Assembly: GCA_963082875.1 (NCBI GenBank)
Contig: OY720102.1
Span: 558,001-622,000, forward strand
Reading direction: 5' to 3'
DNA: 64,000 nucleotides
From: Corella eumyota
Lineage: Eukaryota; Chordata; Ascidiacea; Phlebobranchia; Corellidae
A program made the translations under genes and the position numbers. The notes under the pieces are model-generated. The model saw only the letters and a program-made list of their open reading frames with translations, ran no database searches and was not told the origin of the DNA. Below are positions 53,289 to 64,000 of the stretch, piece by piece (position 1 is the stretch's first letter; each line of letters opens with the position of its first letter).

Positions 53289-56200
53289 TTAAAGATCATT
53301 GTCAGGGTTCATGACCTCATCCTCATCTGTCGAATCTAGAATGAAATTAACTTTTTATTTAAATAAAAAAAATTTTAATTTATTAAATTTACAGTTTAGC
53401 AACAAAAAATAAAAGGGTTTAAAAAAATCCCCCTTACCATTCTCGGTGGAATCCTGCGGACCCCATATCCTGATAGTTCCATCATCTGACACACTAGCCA
53501 TCATACTTGGGATCACTTTGTTCCATGCCACACAGTTCACTGTCTTGGTGTGCCCACTTAATTTCTCAATACATTTCTCACGTGAACGGTGCCAGATGTA
53601 AACCTTGTTGTCTATAATACAAATTGAAAGGTTATGTGTTAAAATTTATATTGTTTTGTGTTCAACTTAATGCCTATCTATAAGAGTCTATTATAACATG
53701 GTAGTCTATTAAATAGCATCTCCTATAAGTTTATCATAACTGTTTTATAACACTGACTTAGTGGTGTAAAAGAGATAAATTAATAAGTTTTATACCTAAG
53801 GTAAAGAGCTCAAACCCTACTGCTTCCATGTTATAGTGTCATTTAGTAACAAGCTATAACAATAAGAAACTCTTCTGAGCTAGCTCTTAATTAACAGCTT
53901 AAATATCGAGCAACTATGATCTATAATAACCCAAATTTTCAAAGTTAACTCAAGACTGGGTTGGGGTAACAAATATTACTCTATGTTTAGGTCAAATGTT
54001 ACTTTATGTTTAGGTAAAGTCGACCCTCTCACAAGGATTAATATACACTAAAAAAAGGCTTCTAATAAATAAGTTAAAGTTCTTACCCTCACTGCCACTG
54101 GCAATATATTCATCATTAGCTCCCCCAAAAGTTGAGAATATTGTGTAAAAACCTTGTACTACTCCCTGATATTTACGAACCAAGATTTTATCTTCTATAT
54201 CCCATAAGTGGACACCCTGTAAAATTTAAGAAATTAAGTAACAAAAATTGCAAATATCTTAACAAAATTTTAAGTTATTTCAGGGTTTCCAAATTACCTG
54301 AGTTGCAACATTTAATAGAACTGATTTGCCATCACTTGATATTGAAAATGACATCACTGGGTGGTCTTCTTTTATGCTAAAAAAAAGAAAAAAAGTTAAA
54401 CCCTTTTTTAAATAAAAAAGTTTAAAAAAATTCAATTACATAAACATAAAATTAACATAATAGTTTTATTACAAAACCATAAACAAAAAAATCCAAGAGT
54501 TCTAATTAAAATTTAAACAGAGGTACTAACAGATTAAAGTCAGTCATGTCATCAAAGTTATAAGCCCTGATCCTCTGCTGTGTGTCAGCGGCCAGTACTG
54601 TTTTGTTGTCAGGGAGACAACCCAGACTCTGAACCCTCACCCCTTCCCAGGATTCTATAATGGTGCCATCCATGTCCTAGAAAATTTAAAATTTGAATAA
54701 AAAAGATCTTGTTAGTTAGCAATCTATATCATGCCAACAGTTAGAAATTAACCAAGAACCTTACTTAATGGTGCCTACACATTTAAGCAATACAAAATAA
54801 ATTGTCTTTTTATATCATAGGTTTTTATTGGGAAAGAGTAGCTGTTGTGACATGTTTGTGTCATCAGTACACACCGGACTCAAAGGCAAATAGTATAGCA
54901 ATGATGTGGTTCAAACCACAAACATTTTGGTCGTAACTTAATGCCATGGCAAGTATACCAAACTACCAAATATTGGAAAGAGTGTGTTTTTGTAAAATGT
55001 TCTTGAAGCTATCCGTAAACGCTGGGCTTAAGGGCAAATATGGGGTATTGGTCATAACACAATGACCAGAATACCAAACTAGCAAATATTGGAAAGGGTG
55101 TGTTTTTGAAGCTATCTGTAAATGCTGGACTTAGGGGGGAACGGCTTGAAACGTAATCTTTCGACCTATAACACAATGACCAGAACACCAAACTAACAAA
55201 AAACTTTTACTTACACATTGATAGAACTGCCCTTTAGTGCCCCCAGTGACGAATTTCTTTCCATCCGGAGACCAACAACAGCAACCTAAACTATCTTCGG
55301 CGGAATTGCTGATTTTTGTGCACAACTCACCAGTCTGTGTAAAAATAAAAACATTTATGTCATGGTTATTTAAATTGCGTTTAAAGTTTAGAAGAATTAA
55401 TGTTATAAATTTTAAAATAAGTAGCCCTTTTATTATTTCTCTTCAAATATTATTTCACCAAAAAAACATATCGCAAAAAACTAAATTTTAGAAATGTTAT
55501 TTACTACAAGATTTTTTTCCCAAATTGAAGAGGCCATACCACAGGCTTTGGGTAAAAGGGAATTAATAGAAAAAGATTATTGTCAGTAAAATAGCCTGTT
55601 AAGTTTATAGTTTTCTGTGGTAAGTCTACTAGGTGAAATGGTTTTGAGTAATTTGCCAAAAATCCATTTTTATTATTACCAAAATTAGAATGTAAAAACT
55701 TCTTGAAATTTTAAAATATTTCCCACCTGAGCATTCCACAACCAAAGTTCCGACGACTCTTCGGTTCCACAAGCAATAATAAACTTATCATCAGGGCTCC
55801 ATGCAAGATACCCAACCCCATAGGAGGGTCCACTAAGGTTGCGGGAGTGGGACACCAAGTGGCTGGTCTGGGTTAAATAAAAATGAAATTTAGGTCAGTT
55901 TGTTCAATCTCTAGAAATAAGGTTTAAAAAAAAACTGTTAAGTTGAAAGGTTAGGAATAGGTCAAAGCCTAAAGAAGTTGAATTTAATGTAATTAAGATA
56001 CTAGAATTTAAAGTAAATAATAACTTGAAAAAACTGCCAATAATACCAAAGTTAAAAGGTTGGGAAAAGAACGAATTTTAAACATATTAATCTAACTGTC
56101 ACTGAAATACCACAAGTTTAACAACAAATTTTGAACCTCAAACTAAACTTGTACAACATGAGCCTGATGAGTTAACATATGTTTAAAATTGTCATTACAT

Positions 56201-59200
56201 TAAAACAGAACACCAATTTTAAATTAGTTAAACTTGTATCTAGTTGTAATTATAAAAACATTTTTTAGATAATTCTCAAAATTTGGAAAGGTCGACTTTA
56301 CAACTTAAACTTAGAGCAACCTTTGCCACTCAGACCCAGTCTCAAGTTGCCTGTGGCAGTTTGGGATATTATAGATTAAAATTGCCTGTTAATTATACTG
56401 CTGATTAAGTGCTGGCTCAGCAGGAGTTCATACCATTTATGTTGCCTTACTCAAAGACACAACAGCATGTGAGCAGTAAGAATTAAACCCAGAACCTTAT
56501 GTTATAAAGCTGTGCAATCTAACCACTTCACAATGCTGTTTACAATCAAACATATAAAACCTTACCGGATCAATGTTCCAAATAATGACAGCTGATCCCT
56601 TGGATCCTGTGGCCAACATCTTACCATTATTGGAAAACTTACAATACCAAACTTCATCTCCGTGCTCGGTCAATACTTGCTTGGTGGTGGTAGGAAAGTT
56701 TCGACTAAAAATATAATTCGAGTTATGACCATTATTTATACATAATAAAACTTAGAGGAAGATATTTATGTAAGTCCTAATTTATAGACCTACAAAATAA
56801 ATAAAACTGCAGTTTATGGTGCATGGGTGAATTATTGCAGGCAAATATTAGTTGAGAGTTGCAACCATATTACAACAATTAAAATGCTGACTGTAGGGTG
56901 GGGCTATTAACTAGTAGCTTATAAAATTTTATTTTTATTAACTAAAACTAAACATTTATGGTAAATTAATGAACCATTTACCTTTTAAAATAGAAAGAGC
57001 ATAAAATAATAGCCCATGTATTTAAACTTAGTTTTAGAATAACTATTTACATTCTAAACTTTATAGTCTGAAGTAATTATAATAAGGTGTTAATACCATG
57101 ACCTATATTAGATACATCATGACATCACAGCTTACAATTATTACAACACTGTTAACATTTATGACATTACAGCTGTGATACAAACATGTAATAAGGTAAA
57201 CAAATAACACAATTGTAAACAAATATGTTAATTAAAATAAAAAAATATTATTTTGAAAATAACTTTTTTTCTTTAAAAATAATTAACAAATGTTTATACT
57301 TTAATAAAATCAACTTTTTTACCATTTTAACTTTCTAAAAATTTACATTTATCGAAGACAACCTTTAACTAAAAAAAGACAATTTCTATACCCTAAAATT
57401 TAGATATTTTAACTATTTTTAAAAGCCCTTATACTTACCGCAAGCAAGTATGATCCACTAGAAGAGAATATGAATTAAGTTGAGGGGGGTGGGTGGAGTT
57501 GTGGAACAAACATTTCATTTGTTGGAACTCGATTGCTTGAGTTAAAAGATTGTTTAATCTGTCTGGAGGCATCATTACTGAGATAGGGAGGTAGCCTGAA
57601 AAACATAAACTTCATTAAGAAATAGAACGACTTTACCGCTTAAAATAGAGTAATATTTGTTACCCTGACCAAGCCTTAAAAAGCCAATAATAAAGGCAAA
57701 TTTATAAGTACATAATGCTCTATTTATAACAGGTAGATTTTATCTGTAATTTATTTATTAAAACATCTTTATTCTCGATGTAGAAAGGTCAACTTAACAG
57801 ATTAAATATAAAGTAAACTTTTGTTACCACAACCCAGTTCTTAGTTGCCTATATAAAGTTTAGATTTTGTTTGCCAAATGATTTAGCAATTTTTAACTTA
57901 CCAAATTATTTAAAGCCCAGTAGGTGAATACAAATTAAGGTTTTAAAAAATAGGATGATTTTTATACTGTTAATATTTATATTTTATTCTGACACCATTT
58001 ATTTATTAACCTTGTAGTTTGTCGAGTAGTTTTGATCTTGTTTTTTGTCCTTTTCCCTCCCAGTTTGCAGCTTTGTGTAATTCTTGAGGATTAGATAACA
58101 TTAAGAACCTGAAAAGTTCAAATACAAGATGTAGAATACAAGTTTTAGATGCTTTAAACCTTGTCTGATATTAGCCTGTACAAATATATACAATAAAAAA
58201 AATATGAACCCTTTTAAAAGCCGGTAAAATCAGAAAATAGTTACACAACAATTAAAAAATAAATTCTTTTTACTACAAAAAAAACTAAAAGTGCCACAAA
58301 ATGACAGGAATATAAACTTAAACTGAAACAAAAACTTTAAAAAAATCAGTAATAAACTTACCCAGATAGTTGATGAACTCTGTTTACAAATATTCTAAGT
58401 GGGGTAATCTGGGTCCGGAGACAAGTAAGGGCTTCCAACAATCTTCCTTCCTCAACCAATTCCAAATATTTTTGCTCCATCACAAAAAAGCGCATTTTCT
58501 ATAAAAAATTCTTGATTTAGGTTCAATTTTAAGTAAACAAAACATATTTTTAGAAAACTTAAATAAAAAAAAAAAGGTTTTTATGTTTTTAGGGCATTTT
58601 TTACAAACTTTGTAAATTAGTTCCTAAATTTGTTTTGGTTCTTGAATTTTATTTATCTGTTATTTATGATTTATTATAATTTTATACTTAAAATTAATTT
58701 TCACTAACTTGTAAATGACGTTGATGTTTAAGAAGCCCTTTCATCTCCGTCAAAGTCGCTTCAACCTTGCTCCATTGTCCGTCTAGTGTTTGTTGTCGAA
58801 ACTTTGCTGCCGCCGAGTGTTCGAGACGACATCCTGACTCTAAAATTAGCGTTTCCGTCGATTTTCTAAATTTTAAACAGTTAAAGTAAGAATAATAGGT
58901 CAAAATCCTCGTTAATTATTCAATCTTGGTTATGACAAAACAATCAAGCTTACGCAAGTCCAAGTGTTCCTAAATGTTGTCCAATTAATCTGACAACTTC
59001 TTTGTCTGTTTCGGTCAGATCAATCTCCAGTTTGTTGCCGTCACCGTTAGCTGTTGATGTAGTGGCCACTTCCTTGATGGCAGCTGCCCCATTTGTGTTA
59101 CAAGCCCCGTTCGTGACTCGTGCTTGCATGGTTGTAAGTCGTTGACGTTTGGAAGGAGGGGCGGAAAGGTCAAGACTCTTGCTCCGGGTTGAAGAGGCCA

Positions 59201-59261
59201 GACTTATAGCAAACGTGCCGAGGTAACACCTGGAAATGAAAGTTGCTAAATTTGAATCCAT
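53289..59261 (-). CDS. WDR26: WDR26, GID/CTLH ubiquitin ligase WD40 subunit
   Basis: Thirteen in-phase exons (59261-58954, 58865-58709, 58498-58362, 58108-58011, 57595-57439, 56704-56566, 55867-55727, 55334-55215, 54676-54531, 54376-54298, 54216-54087, 53611-53438, 53335-53289) encode 610 residues; human WDR26 has about 660. After a low-complexity N-terminus comes a LisH motif ([16 protein letters not shown], about 88-103). A CTLH region follows, with [32 protein letters not shown] and [17 protein letters not shown]. The WD40 propeller runs from [16 protein letters not shown] (about 300) to [16 protein letters not shown] (about 590). WDR26/Gid7 recruits substrates to the MAEA-RMND5 E3 ligase. 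All blades expected from vertebrate WDR26 appear present. The C-terminus is short and acidic ([14 protein letters not shown]). Start and stop are well supported. Confidence 0.94.
53868..54052 (+). repeat. Degraded SINE fragment
   Basis: TAACTCAAGACTGGGTTGGGGTAAC and ATTACTCTATGTTTAGGTCA, the latter module partly repeated. It lies in a WDR26 intron. Confidence 0.55.
54826..55175 (+). repeat. Second SINE family, diverged copies
   Basis: Repeated modules GAAAGAGTGTGTTTTTGTAA, GAAGCTATCCGTAAACGCTG and CATAACACAATGACCAGAAT occur two to three times between 54826 and 55175, related to 24100-24255. Tandem or nested insertions lie in a WDR26 intron. Confidence 0.55.
56283..56548 (-). repeat. tRNA-derived SINE in WDR26 intron
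   Basis: Full-length but diverged copy: tail near GGAAAGGTCGACTTTACAAC, body TCTCAAGTTGCCTGTGGCAG and TAAGTGCTGGCTCAGCAGGA, head near CACTTCACAATGCTG. Confidence 0.75.
56745..56905. repeat. Short interspersed repeat, family 3
   Basis: CTAATTTATAGACCTACAAA, GGTGAATTATTGCAGGCAAA, GAGAGTTGCAACCATATTAC and TAGGGTGGGGCTATTAAC. A well-preserved copy in a WDR26 intron. Confidence 0.65.
57758..57862 (-). repeat. SINE 3' fragment
   Basis: ATCTTTATTCTCGATGTAGA to CCAGTTCTTAGTTGCC. It is the decayed tail part only, in a WDR26 intron. A similar trace (AATAGAGTAATATTTGTTAC) precedes it near 57640. Confidence 0.5.
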
Positions 59262-59380
59262 AATTAGGCAATTTTTTCACCAAACTTAAGGTTAAGATGT
59301 CTTTGCTAGTTCAGTAAATTCTCATTGCTGTTTGCTTATTAAATAATTTTTAGTTTTTAGTATTTGTTTAAACATGCATG

Positions 59381-59586
59381 GCAGTGTCAACTTGACTTAA
59401 ACATAGAGTAACATTAGTTACCCCGACCCAATTTTAAGTTGATTTTACCAGTTTGGGCTATTATTGATTATAATTGCTCGATAATTAATCAGCTGATCAA
59501 GTATTGGCTCAGCAGGAGTTCTGATCATTAATAACGCATTGGACTTTATATTGATGCTAAGTTTTAACCACTATACCATTGCCCAT
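59381..59586 (-). repeat. tRNA-derived SINE, diverged
   Basis: AACATAGAGTAACATTAGTT and GTATTGGCTCAGCAGGAGTT mark the body; the head end reads CCACTATACCATTGCCC. Confidence 0.65.
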
Positions 59587-60509
59587 TAGATTAAGGCTTA
59601 AACATAAAATAGGAACAAGGTTATTAAACTTTTAGTTTTCAAAATTGGTAAACAGACCTTCGATGCGAAGATATCCACCTTCAGCTCGTATAAATTTCCT
59701 TGTTTAACTCAAAAGTTGAATCTAACCCAACTTTGTGATCTTGTTTTAATATTATTAAGTTGTAAGATTTTGAACTGAAATTTAAATAACTATTTTTACT
59801 CCAAAACCTAAAAAAAAGAAACTTAACCATTTAATACATGTCTATCAGTATATAAACATTAAAAAAATACAATAAAAAAACTAAGAAAAATAGCTTTAAA
59901 GTTTTAAACTACTAACTTGAATTAAATTATTAAATATAAGGCTAAAAAATTAGCGATGAATACGCTAAAAAGAAACGTAAAAAACTAGAATTTTCAAACA
60001 ATTTACATTAAGATAATGACAAAGAATACTAGAATATAGATATAATTAATACATTTGTGATATTAAATAAAGAAAACTAAATCGTAGAAAGTAGAAAATT
60101 CACTTTTATTTTTGTCCAAAAATGTCAACCTTTTCTCAACAACGAACTAACTCAGTGTTATTCCACGATACGCGCGACTGCGTTCTTTATTTGTTTGTTT
60201 TTTAAATTTCTTTTTTCTTTAAATTTCAACAAAATCAGCTGATTCAATGACGTCATGAATGTAAGATTAAACAAAGAAATTACCTTAGTTAGATTTCAAA
60301 TTAATAAATAGTTTAACAAAATGTAATATAAAAAACAGAATGTAATCAGAAAAATTATTACTAAAGTTTTTTTTAAATGCTAAAACTAGTTTATCCTCGA
60401 ATTGTTTAAACCTAAATTCAGCAATACAAAAAGCTATATACTATGCCCAAAAACTAATCACAAGCTCATAGACGAGGCAAGGATCAATAACAAAAATAGC
60501 CCAAACTTC

Positions 60510-60802
60510 CAAAATCAACTTGAGACTGGGTCGGAGTAACTAGTGTTACTCTATGTTTAGGTCGTGAAGTCATCCTATGAACACTTGCTACAACACATGA
60601 GGTTATGGTTCAATTCCCGCTGATCTCATGTAGCGCCCTTGAGTAAGGCGCTATAAACGGTATGAACACCTGCTGAGCCAGCACTTAATCAGCAGCATAA
60701 TTATCATTTAATTATAATCTATAATATATCAAACTGCCAAATGTTTAGGTCGCGCATTCGACCTTCCCACATCGAAGATAAAAATATATACAAAAAAACT
60801 TC
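60510..60802 (+). repeat. Rearranged SINE
   Basis: A tail fragment (CTTGAGACTGGGTCGGAGTA to TTTAGGTCGTGAAGTC) precedes a second copy from the B box (GTTCAATTCCCGCTGATC) through TAAGGCGCTATAAACGG to CCCACATCGAAGATAAAAA. This suggests insertion next to, or partial duplication of, an older copy. Confidence 0.7.
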
Positions 60803-62468
60803 CCACAACAAGGATAAATACCGATACCATCAATATAATCAAAAACTAAATAAGTTATTTAAAGAATAAAATTATATATTTAAGAAATTATAACACAGCA
60901 AGTAAAAAAATCAACACCTAAATTGCATCCCTAATAAATCAAATAACTAACAAATATACATTAAACCCAATTATTAAAAACAACAACCCAAAATTTAATC
61001 CTTTTTGTCGATTTTCTATATTATTTCATTTCAATATTAGACCCAGTAAGTTATAAATATTATCTCATAATAACCTTAATAAATAAATGTATTTTAGCCG
61101 TTTAGTGGTCGTATGGTCTAAAACTAAAAGCTAGAATATTTATTTAATTATAAAAATTCTAAAAAATATTAATCTACTACTATTGAAATAGTTTAATCTT
61201 CGTTTATTGTTTGTAACAACGAAAGTTAATGACGTCACAGTGAATAATTTATGTCGTCATAATGAAGAAATTTCTCGGGTTAGAAGGTAAATAAATTGGG
61301 TCATGGCGTTAATAGTTTTTTTGATTAAACGTTAATTAATTAATTAAAACAAAACAACATATTTGTGAAAACGTAGATATAGAAAATAAAGATTATTTAT
61401 CGAACAAAGAACAATTATAACAACAACAATGGAACAATGACAAACGTGATTTAAATAATTTAATTTTGCCCATATCGAGGATAAACTCAGTTTTTGAACC
61501 TATTTTTTTGTATCAGACATAAAACAATTTGCATTGATAAAATAAACAAAATATTTTGAACAATCCGTCAAATTGTGATCGGGATTTTCTGCAGGTTTAA
61601 ATCTTATTTTAAATAAACCTAAAATAATAAAAAATTTTTTTTTTTTGTGGAAACTTTAACTCGTGTAAAGTCATAGCTAGAATCTGTGACGTAATAATAC
61701 ACCAAGTCACGTGATAATGCTGAGAAAATTTCGCTTGGGTAAATAACACTTTTATGTAAAGATTACGAAACAAATGTAAAATGATGACGTCATGAGGTAA
61801 TGACGTCACAAAATGGTCACGTTCACTGAACCATGCGGTCACGTGCGATGGGCATCACTGATTCTCTGTGATTACGGCGAGTTCGGTAACGATTGTTACG
61901 TCATAACCCGATAATTATATAAACTGTGTAAAAAAATAGCAATAAATAATAAGAGTGACGTCATAGAGAGGTTATTATCGACAATGACGTCACAACAACA
62001 AAATAGAATCTGCAAATGATCGGTAAAAGTTTGCGGGCACGGAACGAACAAAAGCCCGCGAAAAATTGACAAAATTCACGAACAAAATTTGAACCAAATT
62101 TTCAAAGTCATTTAACAAAACCACGTGGTTTGTTAATCATGTACTTAAAGGGGTTAATAATCTAGTTGATTAATTAACTTTAAAACGATAATTAGTATGA
62201 GTTTGAGTGAACAGTTTGTAAGTTTTTTGAAGATTTTTTTGAATTAGGTTTTTAGATTAAAAATAAAATGGCCAAATGCTTTCAATTTGCAAAATAAAGC
62301 GATTTTACCCATTTTTAGAAACACTATTATTTTAAAAATTTTGAGATAGAATTATCGTTGTTTTTAAAATTAATTTAATTAAAAAAATGGACCAAAAAAC
62401 TATCAATTTGTGTAAATTTTGTCTGTGGAGCAAATATTGTAAAACTCAAACTTAAACTTCATCAAAGC

Positions 62469-62799
62469 TTAATGCAATCTTCTGGGACATAATATAACAT
62501 GAATAAGCCTCGATTTAAAACAAGTGCAACATGTTAAAGTTAACATAAGGACCAACAAGGACAAGGATATCACGATATCAATGCCCGTCCCAAACGCTGC
62601 TCGGTTCGTATTAAGTGGGGGCTTCCCCACATCAGCTGTTATATTGGTGTACAGCGGGTTGTAATCCTTTGAAACGAGGTTGTACTTGAGGTTGGTTAAC
62701 CCGTCTCTTCTCTGTCGGTCGGCGGCGCCAACGAGCAGCGTGTAACGGTAAGGGTTCATTCGGTTGCTCTTGTCCGAAGGATGGTAGATCATTCGGTAT
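62469..62799 (-). CDS. Last exon of an unidentified single-pass membrane protein
   Basis: A minus-strand exon starts after the acceptor TTTCACAG (62800) and ends at TAA (62469). Its phase at the acceptor is open; the natural reading gives YRMIYHPSDKSNRMNPYRYT, LLVGAADRQRRDGLTNLKYN and LYTNITADVGKPPLNTNRAA. A membrane helix (DIVISLSLLVLMLTLTCCTC) and a short basic tail (PRRLH) follow. The pattern of an ordered extracellular part ending in one helix near the C-terminus fits a type I membrane protein. Upstream exons were not found up to the window end, so they lie beyond 64000. I do not recognise the family. Confidence 0.6.
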
Positions 62800-64000
62800 C
62801 TGTGAAATTATAAAGTCATTATAATGCTTTAAATGTGACGTCATTGTCCTATATTTTAAGTTTTCTATATTGGTAAAATTACGCCATTCACCTACAACTA
62901 TGACGTCATTTTATAAAATTATGGTCCAAATCTTTTAAATAAATTGCGTAGCAAAATAGTTTTTAAATACTAGAAAATCTATATTTGTGACGTTATCGCA
63001 CCCACGAAAAACTTAACCTAATATTATGACGTTATAATGCGACAAAATGGTCATTACTACATTGATTTAACTCATTCATAGTCACTCGACTATGACGCAA
63101 CAAACCGGAGGTCAACTAAAGATTTAACGAACTGTGACGTAACAACCGGTTTTGTAATTTAATTAAAAAAACATTTTTTAAACAAAAATTTAATGTAATT
63201 TAATATTGAATATAGCAACTAGGATTTTAAGAAAAAATCAATATTTAGTTTAAAATTGTTTTGTTGCATAATACGTTTTAAAAATATTAAAACTCTCATT
63301 TTGTAACTCCAGCTAAAGTGGAAGTGTTATGTTTAAATTATTGATACCCACAACCCTTTGACTTATAAACTAGTATTTGTCCATATGTTTGTAATGTAAC
63401 TTGGCGATTTTAAAGTGAAAGGGTTAAGTATGCTTTTAATTTCTAAAACTTTTATTAAAGTGATTACACTAAACGTTTTCGTTTCATTCTATATTTTGTT
63501 AAATTTTTGTACCCTTAAACCAAGTTTATTTAATTTTAATTAATGCCCTTAATTGTAATTACTTATTTAAATATTGTGTAATTAAAAAGGTTAGGTAATA
63601 ATTGTCATAGCAACTAATTAGTAATCAAACATTAACGTTGTTGCAATTTTATTTATTTAACCTCGGGTTAGTTTGTTTTAAATTGATTAACCCCAAGTCA
63701 AATGATAATGTTTATACTTAATCAAAATGTTAACAAATTGTAAACAAACACTGATTACTAATGATTAAATAAGAATTTACAATTTTTAAAATCTATATAG
63801 GAGATTGTTATAATTAACATAACCTAAATTTCGATTTTAATTTTCTTTTATAATTGCTTTTAATAGAAAATAATTAAAAAATTAAATTAAATTTTGCTAC
63901 ACTTTTACACAAACCTTCCTATTCCGTTTTCATAATTAAATTTTAATAAATAATTTTTATTAATTTTCTATTGGATACTGTTAATAATTGAACTTTTGTA
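62800..64000. other. Intron or flank of the unidentified membrane-protein gene
   Basis: CRE-like sites near 62836, 62900 and 63135 and AT-rich sequence. No exon with plausible splice sites was recognised on either strand. Confidence 0.5.

Larger units (their letters stand above)
59262..62468. other. Long intergenic region upstream of WDR26
   Basis: AT-rich, with two SINE copies (59381-59586 and 60510-60802). Clusters of TGACGTCA or near matches lie at 60247, 61230, 61782-61810 and 61956-61990, and a short GCGGGC...GCCCGC hairpin near 62033-62059. The TGACGTCA and TATATAAA sequence around 61900-61990 could be a promoter, but no downstream plus-strand gene is visible. The frame at 61609-61842 (minus) is not supported. 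Confidence 0.5.

Noticed and set aside
61609-61842. Minus-strand frame of 77 codons
   Set aside because: A-rich end, no recognisable domain, and no splice partners. Motif-rich intergenic DNA keeps it open by chance.

Overview
The window looks like nuclear DNA of an ascidian tunicate, most likely Ciona. It is AT-rich and gene-dense, with many 60-200 bp GT-AG introns, chordate-type gene families, and a tRNA-derived short interspersed repeat that resembles the composite SINE described from Ciona. Gene models were built by hand: exons were joined only where donor, acceptor and codon phase agree. No transcript data or database search was available.

Layout. At 129-1259 is the 3' end of an unrecognised plus-strand gene. 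At 3165-10219 (minus) is a Tectonic-family ciliary transition-zone gene, whose largest intron contains a complete nine-coding-exon gene on the opposite strand (4192-6341). That nested gene ends in a segment resembling the endonuclease-to-reverse-transcriptase linker of LINEs. At 10576-16458 (minus) is a tandem cluster of intronless, taxon-restricted small membrane proteins (two related families, A and B), plus a protein of 14-residue sequon repeats. At 17824-26262 (plus) is a 20-exon MOV10-type RNA helicase gene with introns full of SINE copies. Between 27.0 and 47.2 kb lies a run of cell-surface genes: a secreted or GPI-anchored LDLa-repeat protein, an adhesion GPCR with Ly6/uPAR and C-type lectin domains, a single-pass GAIN/GPS protein, and on the minus strand an LDLa-LRR-7TM receptor of the relaxin-receptor/GRL101 type. 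At 48.5-49.0 kb is a possible small gene. At 49702-51603 (minus) is a two-RRM protein like RBM4/RBM14, and at 53289-59261 (minus) is WDR26 of the GID/CTLH ubiquitin ligase. The last exon of an unidentified membrane protein lies at 62469-62799 (minus).

The most unusual signal is the palindrome TGACGTCA. I count more than 40 copies between 28.4 and 39.7 kb, where base composition predicts well under one. Copies sit just inside the donors and acceptors of short introns, often forming the acceptor itself (TGACGTCACAG), and also lie inside exons, where they lengthen conserved domains. In other genes the same sites appear mainly as TGATGTCA or TGACATCA, as expected if CpG has decayed in methylated gene bodies. 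Two genes also carry exactly three copies of a 34-bp unit that repeats the 3' splice site. Together these suggest a motif-linked process that shapes introns in this genome.
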